A stretch of 10,858 nucleotides of DNA from CAYFSC01 sp964345695. Its GTDB lineage: Bacteria > Bacteroidota > Rhodothermia > Rhodothermales > Salinibacteraceae. Below, piece after piece: positions 6,211-10,858 of the stretch; the first letter of the stretch is position 1; the number at the start of each line of letters is the position of its first letter. The DNA is taken from the NCBI GenBank assembly GCA_964345695.1, contig CAYFSC010000105.1, forward strand, positions 1 through 10,858, written 5' to 3'. The notes beneath the pieces are model-generated. The model was not told the origin of the DNA, ran no database searches, and saw nothing but the letters and a program-made list of their open reading frames with translations. Made by a program: the position numbers and the translations under genes.

Positions 6211-6235
6211 CCGAACGCTAAACGCGAACGCTTCC

Positions 6236-8577
6236 ATGGCTGACCAGCGATACCTCGTTGCCGCCCGCAAGTACCGGCCGGCGCTCTTCAAAGATGTCGT
6301 CGCGCAGGAGCACGTTACCGACACCCTCAAGAATGCGCTTCGCCTTGATCGGCTGGCCCACGCGTACCTCTTCAGCGGGCCGCGTGGCGTCGGCAAGACG
6401 ACCACGGCACGCATCCTCGCCAAGGCCATCAACTGCGAGACGCCGAAGGAAGAGCGCGAGGACGAAGCCGAGCCGTGCTGTGAGTGCGACTCGTGTCTGG
6501 CCTTCGAAGACGGCCGCAGCCTGAATGTGTTTGAGATGGACGCGGCCTCGAACAACAAGGTCGACGACATCCGCGAGTTGCGCGAGAAGGTGCGGATTCC
6601 GCCGCAGGGATCCACCAAAAAGGTTTACATCCTCGACGAGGTGCACATGCTGTCGAAGCAGGCGTTCAACGCCCTGCTGAAGACGCTGGAGGAGCCGCCA
6701 GCCCACGCCCTTTTTATCTTTGCCACGACCGAGCCGCACAAGGTGCTGGCCACGATCCTTTCGCGCTGCCAGCGCTTCGACTTCCGGCGGATTCCGGTGC
6801 CCGATATGGTTGACCGGCTGCGGGACATCTGCGCCGCCGAGAACATTGAGGCCGATGAGGAGTCGCTCATGCTGCTGGCCCGCAAAGGCAATGGGGCGCT
6901 CCGCGACGCGCTCTCGGCATTCGACCAGGCCATCTCGCTCTGCGGAACGACGCTTGAGTACGGCGACCTGACGCAGGCGCTGGGCGTCGTCGATCAGGAC
7001 CTCTACTTCCGGCTGACGGACCACGTCGCGGAGCAGAGCACCGCTGGCGTGCTGAAACTCGTGCATCACGTCGTCCGCAGCGGGTACGACCTGCAGGAAT
7101 TCCTCGCCGGGCTGGCCGAGCACCTGCGCAACCTGCTCGTGGCCCGGTCGCTGGAGGGCAGCGCTCTCGAGGAGGTGGCCGAGACGACGCAGACGCGCTA
7201 CGCACGCGAGGCGCAGCGCTTCCGCGAGGCCGATCTGCTCCGGCTCCTGTCGCTAGTGGGCGACGCGGAAGACACCGTGAAGTCGAGCACGCAGCCGCGC
7301 CTGAAGCTGGAGATGACGCTGTTGAAGATGGCGAAGATGCGCCGCTCGGCCGACCTGCGGCAGGTGCTGCAGAAGATCGACTGGCTGGAGCAGATGGTGG
7401 AGAAGGGCGAGCTTCCCGAGCATCTCCCGACGGACGACATACCTGCATCCTCCGGCGACCGAGAGCGCCCGACCGAGGAGCCCTCCCCCGACGTGTCGGC
7501 CGAGCCGGCCTCGTCCGGCACCACCGCAGAGCCGCCGGAGACGTACGCCTCCGACTCGTCCGCGCGATCCCCCGATGCCGGGAGCGTCGAGACGGCGGCG
7601 GAGCCTCCGTCGGACGACGACAGACCCTCCGAGGCCTCCCCGACCGATGCTTCCCCCGACGGGCCATCGACCGTAGACACGCAACCGGCCGACGCCCCCG
7701 GTGCGGCCGAGGACCCTGAAGCCAACGACGCAGAAAACGAAGAGAGCGACGCAGCGCCGGTGCCCCCGTTTGACGAAGAGGCGAGCCGGCGCGGCGCGGC
7801 ACCGGCCGCGTCAGAGCCAGAAACGGCGGACGCCTCGGATTCCGACACGGATTCCGACACGGATNNNNNNNNNNNNNNNNNNNNNNNNNNNNNNNNNNNN
7901 NNNNNNNNNNNNNNNNNNNNNNNNNNNNNNNNNNNNNNNNNNNNNNNNNNNNNNNNNNNNNNNNCGATCCGCCCAGTGACGATCCGCCCAGTGACGTGCA
8001 GTATGGCGATTTGTTCGGCCAGCCCGCCCTCGACCAACCGTCGTCCGACGACGCGTCCTCCCGCTCCGACGCAACGGCATCCCGCCAGGATCGCACCTCC
8101 GGCGACGGGATGTCGGACGGCGGTGCCTCTGAGGGGGCGGTGACGATGGCCGCGGGCGGGACCGCCACCGCGCAGGCCGAGGCCCCTTCGCCTGGCGCGG
8201 CCATCGACCCCGTCACCCAGGTATGGCCCGAGCTCGTCCGCACTCTCAAGCAGGAGCGCATCCGCGTGGGCACCTTCCTGGAGGAGGCCGAGCCCGTCGA
8301 GCGATCGGGCGACACAGTCATCGTGGCCGTGCCCGACGCGCTCTATCGTGACCAGCTGCGCGACGTGCAGCCGCTGCTGATCGAGCGGCTGACGGCCCTC
8401 GTCGATGCCTCGGTCGACCGGATTCGCTTCGAGATTCGTGCTCCCGACGACACCAAAGACGACCCCACGCCGGACGCCCTCCCCACCAGTCCGCGCGACC
8501 GCCTCGAAACGCTCCGCGACTCGTACGAAGCCCTCGACGTCCTCTTCAACCAGTTTGGTGCCGAGATGGCGTGGTAG
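6236..8577 (+). CDS. dnaX: DNA polymerase III subunit gamma/tau (interrupted by assembly gap)
   Basis: Clamp-loader ATPase that loads the beta sliding clamp and, as tau, couples polymerases to the helicase. The N-terminus MADQRYLVAARKYRP leads into an AAA+ module: Walker A GPRGVGKT (48-55), a zinc module with Cys67, Cys81, Cys84 and Cys87, Walker B YILDEVH (131-137), sensor-1 FATTEP (162-167) and the SRC arginine-finger motif (176-178). The AAA+ lid and collar domain run to about residue 390. A long acidic Ser/Asp/Glu/Pro linker follows and is broken by 100 Ns at 7865-7964. After the gap the protein continues in another frame (DPPSDDPPSDVQYGDLFGQ) and ends with a folded tau-like C-terminal domain (WPELVRTLKQERIRVGTFLE to FGAEMAW). 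One gene is the simplest reading; the true gap length must be 2 modulo 3. The start at 6236 fits the family, although a stronger Shine-Dalgarno serves the in-frame ATG at 6083. It forms the conserved dnaX-ybaB-recR block. Confidence 0.95.
7837..7864 (+). repeat. 12-bp coding tandem repeat left of the gap
   Basis: Two exact copies of GGATTCCGACAC (7837-7848, 7849-7860) plus the start of a third run into the Ns. They encode Asp-Ser-Asp-Thr units in the DnaX linker. The assembly stops inside the repeat. Confidence 0.9.
7865..7964. other. Assembly gap of 100 Ns
   Basis: Exactly 100 unknown bases, the conventional placeholder for a gap of unknown size. Tandem repeats flank both sides. The flanking reading frames require a true length of 2 modulo 3, whereas 100 is 1 modulo 3. 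Confidence 0.99.
7965..7994 (+). repeat. 15-bp coding tandem repeat right of the gap
   Basis: Two exact copies of CGATCCGCCCAGTGA (7965-7979, 7980-7994) encode Asp-Pro-Pro-Ser-Asp units of the DnaX linker. The unit differs from the one left of the gap, so the missing stretch contains at least one switch between repeat types. Confidence 0.9.
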
Positions 8578-8797
8578 AACAGGCGGCACACGTGCAGCCC
8601 CCTGCCGCCGACGCCACCTCCGGCCATGGAGATGTCGATGGAATTTGATGCAAGCGGCGTCCGAGCGCCGGGATGCAGGGATCGGTCCCGAACCTCGTAC
8701 GTTGTATCTCCGATGATTTCGAGTGCGCCCCTAATCCTCTCGCTGAGCGGGCGCAGTCCCTTTCAATACGCCTTGAATCGAACGACTGACTGAGCTT

Positions 8798-9142
8798 ATG
8801 GCTAATGGTGGAGGCATGAACATGGGAGACATGTTCGGAAAGATGATGGACATGCAGAAGAAGATGAACGCTGCGCAAGAAGATCTCGAAAAGAAGACCG
8901 TGACGGCAGAGGCCGGGGGCGGCATGGTGAAGGTGACTGCCAATGGCGCGCAGAAGATTACGGCCATCGAGATCGATCCGGAAGTGGTCGATTCTGACGA
9001 CCAGGAGATGCTGGAGGATCTGGTCATTGCTGGGGTGAACAAGGCGCTCGAAGACGCGAGCGAGATGGCGCAGCAAGAGATGCGCGATTCGCTCGGCGGT
9101 ATGCTCCCGCCGGGAATGGACCTCGGCCAACTCGGCTTCTAA
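8798..9142 (+). CDS. ybaB: YbaB/EbfC family nucleoid-associated protein
   Basis: Small DNA-binding protein that coats the nucleoid as a dimer; the family's exact role is debated, with links to recombination through its neighbour recR. The 114-residue product has the family layout: a Met/Gly-rich start (MANGGGMNMGDMFGKMMDMQ), an amphipathic helix (MQKKMNAAQEDLEKKTVTAE, about 19-38), the conserved GGGMVKVTANGAQKITAIEIDP core (41-62), a DDQEMLEDLVIAGVNKALEDA helix (67-87) and a Gly/Met/Pro-rich tail. Length is normal (109 residues in E. coli). The start at 8798 gives a typical N-terminus but has no clear Shine-Dalgarno site. It lies between dnaX (220 bases upstream) and recR, the same order as in E. 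coli and B. subtilis. The 220-base gap from dnaX, with a CGGCG/CGCCG hairpin at 8655-8670, leaves room for its own promoter. Confidence 0.95.
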   Translation: MANGGGMNMGDMFGKMMDMQKKMNAAQEDLEKKTVTAEAGGGMVKVTANGAQKITAIEIDPEVVDSDDQEMLEDLVIAGVNKALEDASEMAQQEMRDSLGGMLPPGMDLGQLGF

Positions 9143-9151
9143 CCCATCTTC

Positions 9152-9163
9152 GGAGGACGAATG
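9152..9163 (+). promoter_or_regulatory. Strong Shine-Dalgarno and ATG upstream of, and in frame with, recR
   Basis: GGAGG (9152-9156) lies four bases before the ATG at 9161, directly after the ybaB stop. This ATG is in frame with recR and would add 28 residues (MSRVEWEIAATLAPCLRTST and eight more) before the family-consensus Met at 9245, which lacks a binding site. Confidence 0.5.
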
Positions 9164-9244
9164 TCGAGGGTCGAGTGGGAAATCGCCGCGACACTCGCGC
9201 CCTGCCTTCGAACGTCGACCTTCGAAACGCGCCCCTGGCACGCC

Positions 9245-10015
9245 ATGCAGTTTACCTCCGAGTCCGTCGAGGAGCTGGTGGAGCAGTTCACCAAGCTTCC
9301 CACCATCGGGCGGAAAACCGCCCGGCGTCTGGCCAATTACGTGCTGAAGATGCCGAAAGAGGAGGTGCAGAGCATCGCCGACGCGCTCATGGCCGTGAAG
9401 GAACGGGTGCTGCGCTGCTCGCGCTGCTACGTCGTGGCCGACACCGATCCGTGCCCGATCTGCCGCTCCGAGAAGCGCGACGCCTCGACCGTCTGCGTGG
9501 TGGAAGAGTCGAGCGATCTGCATGCCATTGAGCGGACGGGCGAGTACCGCGGTGTGTACCACGTATTGGGCGGCGTCATCTCGCCGCTCGACGGCGTCGG
9601 GCCCGACGACCTCCGCATCCGCGAGCTGGCCCGCCGCGTCGACCCGTCGTTCTCGGACGCCGCTGCCGAGGGGGGCGACCTGCAGGCGGCCGTGCCTGAC
9701 GAGGACGGCACCGCGGAGACGGACGGCGACGCGGATCAACCCGCATCGGCCAACGGGCAGGCACCCGCTTCCGACGCGGCACCCGACTCGACCGAGGAGA
9801 ATGCGGACGGGTCGGCAGCCTCGATCGACGAGGTGATCCTGGCCGTCAATCCCAACGTGGAAGGCGATACGACGGCCTACTACCTGTCGCAGCTCCTGGA
9901 GCCGATGGGGGTGACGGTGACGCGCATCGCGCGCGGACTGCCCATCGGGGGCGACCTGGAGTACGCCGACGAAGCGACGCTCTCGCGGGCTCTCGAAGGA
10001 CGCGGAGACGTGTAG
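9245..10015 (+). CDS. recR: Recombination mediator RecR with acidic Toprim insertion
   Basis: RecR works with RecO (and RecF) to load RecA on single-stranded gaps. The 256-residue product shows a helix-hairpin-helix region (FTKLPTIGRKTARRLANYVL, 15-34), a zinc finger Cys58-Cys61-Cys70-Cys73, and a Toprim domain starting at VCVVEESSDLHAIE (83-96) with GGVISPLDGVGPDDLRI (109-125). The family core resumes at EVILAVNPNVEGDTTAYYLS (196-215) and GLPIGGDLEYADEATLSRAL (231-250). Between about 134 and 193 sits an acidic, low-complexity insertion of roughly 60 residues that E. coli RecR (201 residues) lacks. All core motifs flanking it are intact and in frame, so this is an insertion in a surface loop and not a frameshift. 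The start at 9245 matches the family; the in-frame ATG at 9161 has the better Shine-Dalgarno site and would add 28 residues. Separated from ybaB by 18 or 102 bases depending on start. Confidence 0.95.
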   Translation: MQFTSESVEELVEQFTKLPTIGRKTARRLANYVLKMPKEEVQSIADALMAVKERVLRCSRCYVVADTDPCPICRSEKRDASTVCVVEESSDLHAIERTGEYRGVYHVLGGVISPLDGVGPDDLRIRELARRVDPSFSDAAAEGGDLQAAVPDEDGTAETDGDADQPASANGQAPASDAAPDSTEENADGSAASIDEVILAVNPNVEGDTTAYYLSQLLEPMGVTVTRIARGLPIGGDLEYADEATLSRALEGRGDV

Positions 10016-10041
10016 CCATTCTCGGAAACAGGCTTGGACCC

Positions 10042-10858
10042 ATGAAAATCTCGGTGATCGGAGCCGGCTCGATTGGAGCGGCCGTTGTCCATGAGCTCTG
10101 CGCGCAGGGCGAGCAGGTGTCGCGCGTGCAGGTCTGCGACACGCGGTCGCGAGCGCTGCAAAAGCTGCACGACGAGGTGGACAGTCGCCAACTGCGCTCC
10201 TTCCAGGTCGATGCCCGCGACATCAACGTGCTGTCTCAGATCCTGCGTGGTAGCGACTGCGTGGTGAGCTGCCTGCCGGCCGAGCTCAACCCCGATTTGG
10301 CCGAGCTGTGCCTGGATCTCGGAACGAACTTCTGCGACCTCGGAGGCAGCGACCAGGTGGTCCAGCAGGAACTGGACCTGGCCGACACGGCACGCGAAAA
10401 GTCCGTTTGGATCACCCCCAACTGCGGCCTGGCGCCGGGGCTCATCAATGTGCTGTGCATGCACGGCATCGACCAGTTCGACGACGTGGAGGCGGTGTCG
10501 CTGCGGGTCGGCGACGTGCCGCTGCGTCCCGAATCGCCCTTCAACTTCCGCATCTCGTGGTCGGCCGAGCGCATCTTGGACGACTACACCCATCCCGCGC
10601 AGCACATCGAGGGCGGGCAGGTCGTGGAGGTCGACGCGCTGACGGGCGATGAGGAGATCCAGTTCGACGAAGAGCCCTTCGGCACCATGGAGGCGTTCTG
10701 CACGCAGGGCGGCCTCTCGACGCTCACCGAGTCGCTGGCCGATACCGTCAACCGGCTCGACCACAAAACCATTCGCTGGCCCGGGCACGCGCATCAGATG
10801 CGGTTCGTCATCGGACTCGGGTTCGGCGAGGACCGAAAGATCGGCGTGCGCACCCACC
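10042..10858 (+). CDS. Saccharopine dehydrogenase family oxidoreductase (3' truncated by window)
   Basis: The first 272 residues are visible; the frame is open to the window edge. MKISVIGAGSIGAAVVHEL gives a Rossmann dinucleotide-binding motif (Gly7, Gly9, Gly12). The VVSCLPAELNPDLAELCLDLGTNFCDLGG segment follows (about residues 74-102), then the family's conserved NCGLAPGLINVL block (126-137), after which the catalytic/dimerisation domain begins (VSLRVGDVP, about 151-159). This layout fits saccharopine dehydrogenase-like enzymes, which act on lysine-glutarate adducts or related amino-acid conjugates; some relatives are carboxynorspermidine or homospermidine synthases. Substrate cannot be settled from this part. 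It begins 26 bases after recR with at best a weak ribosome binding site (GGCTTGGA), and may be read from the recR transcript. No functional link to recR is apparent. Confidence 0.9.
   Translation, partial: MKISVIGAGSIGAAVVHELCAQGEQVSRVQVCDTRSRALQKLHDEVDSRQLRSFQVDARDINVLSQILRGSDCVVSCLPAELNPDLAELCLDLGTNFCDLGGSDQVVQQELDLADTAREKSVWITPNCGLAPGLINVLCMHGIDQFDDVEAVSLRVGDVPLRPESPFNFRISWSAERILDDYTHPAQHIEGGQVVEVDALTGDEEIQFDEEPFGTMEAFCTQGGLSTLTESLADTVNRLDHKTIRWPGHAHQMRFVIGLGFGEDRKIGVRTH

Noticed and set aside
7996..8577. Separate gene after the gap starting at GTG 7996
   Set aside because: Its beginning continues the acidic linker and its end is a tau-like C-terminal domain, so it is better read as the end of dnaX with a mis-sized gap.
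9880..10857. Long minus-strand open frame antisense to the saccharopine dehydrogenase-like gene
   Set aside because: The plus strand encodes a clear Rossmann oxidoreductase in this stretch; the antisense translation has no recognisable domain.

Overview
The window looks like a chromosomal housekeeping segment from a GC-rich, salt-adapted bacterium. Predicted proteins are strongly acidic: FtsZ, DnaX, RecR and thymidine kinase all carry Asp/Glu-rich linkers or insertions, and one 120-residue protein has about 27 acidic against 4 basic residues. Together with the conserved two-ribbon zinc protein, this suggests a Salinibacter-like member of Rhodothermota/Bacteroidota. The assignment is inferred from protein features; no 16S or other marker is present. 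The window is a draft scaffold with a 100-N gap inside dnaX.

Layout: ftsZ (105-1457, +) opens the window, probably as the last gene of a division cluster lying upstream. A gene-free stretch of about 500 bases follows. It holds a nested GC-rich hairpin and a hairpin plus T-tract terminator, so it may encode a small structured RNA. Next come an HDOD-domain protein (1964-2782, +) and a putative exported 6-phosphogluconolactonase-type beta-propeller lipoprotein (2935-4146, +). The lactonase overlaps tail-to-tail with a small acidic orphan gene on the minus strand (4115-4477). That orphan is divergent from a double zinc-ribbon protein (4558-4890, +). Thymidine kinase (4964-5683, +) follows.

A 550-base stretch after tdk contains a doubtful Pro/Arg-rich small ORF and a repeat- and hairpin-rich leader. 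Then comes the classic recombination/replication block dnaX (6236-8577, interrupted by the gap), ybaB/ebfC (8798-9142) and recR (9245-10015). This gene order is conserved across many bacteria. A saccharopine-dehydrogenase-family oxidoreductase (10042 to the window end, truncated) follows recR by 26 bases and may be co-transcribed.

No mobile element, CRISPR array, tRNA or rRNA was seen. The points most worth a second look are: the candidate structured RNA after ftsZ; the acidic insertion inside the RecR Toprim domain; the repeat-flanked gap in dnaX; and the strong Shine-Dalgarno sites placed before in-frame starts upstream of the family-consensus starts of both dnaX and recR. I found no clear evidence of a new multi-gene system.
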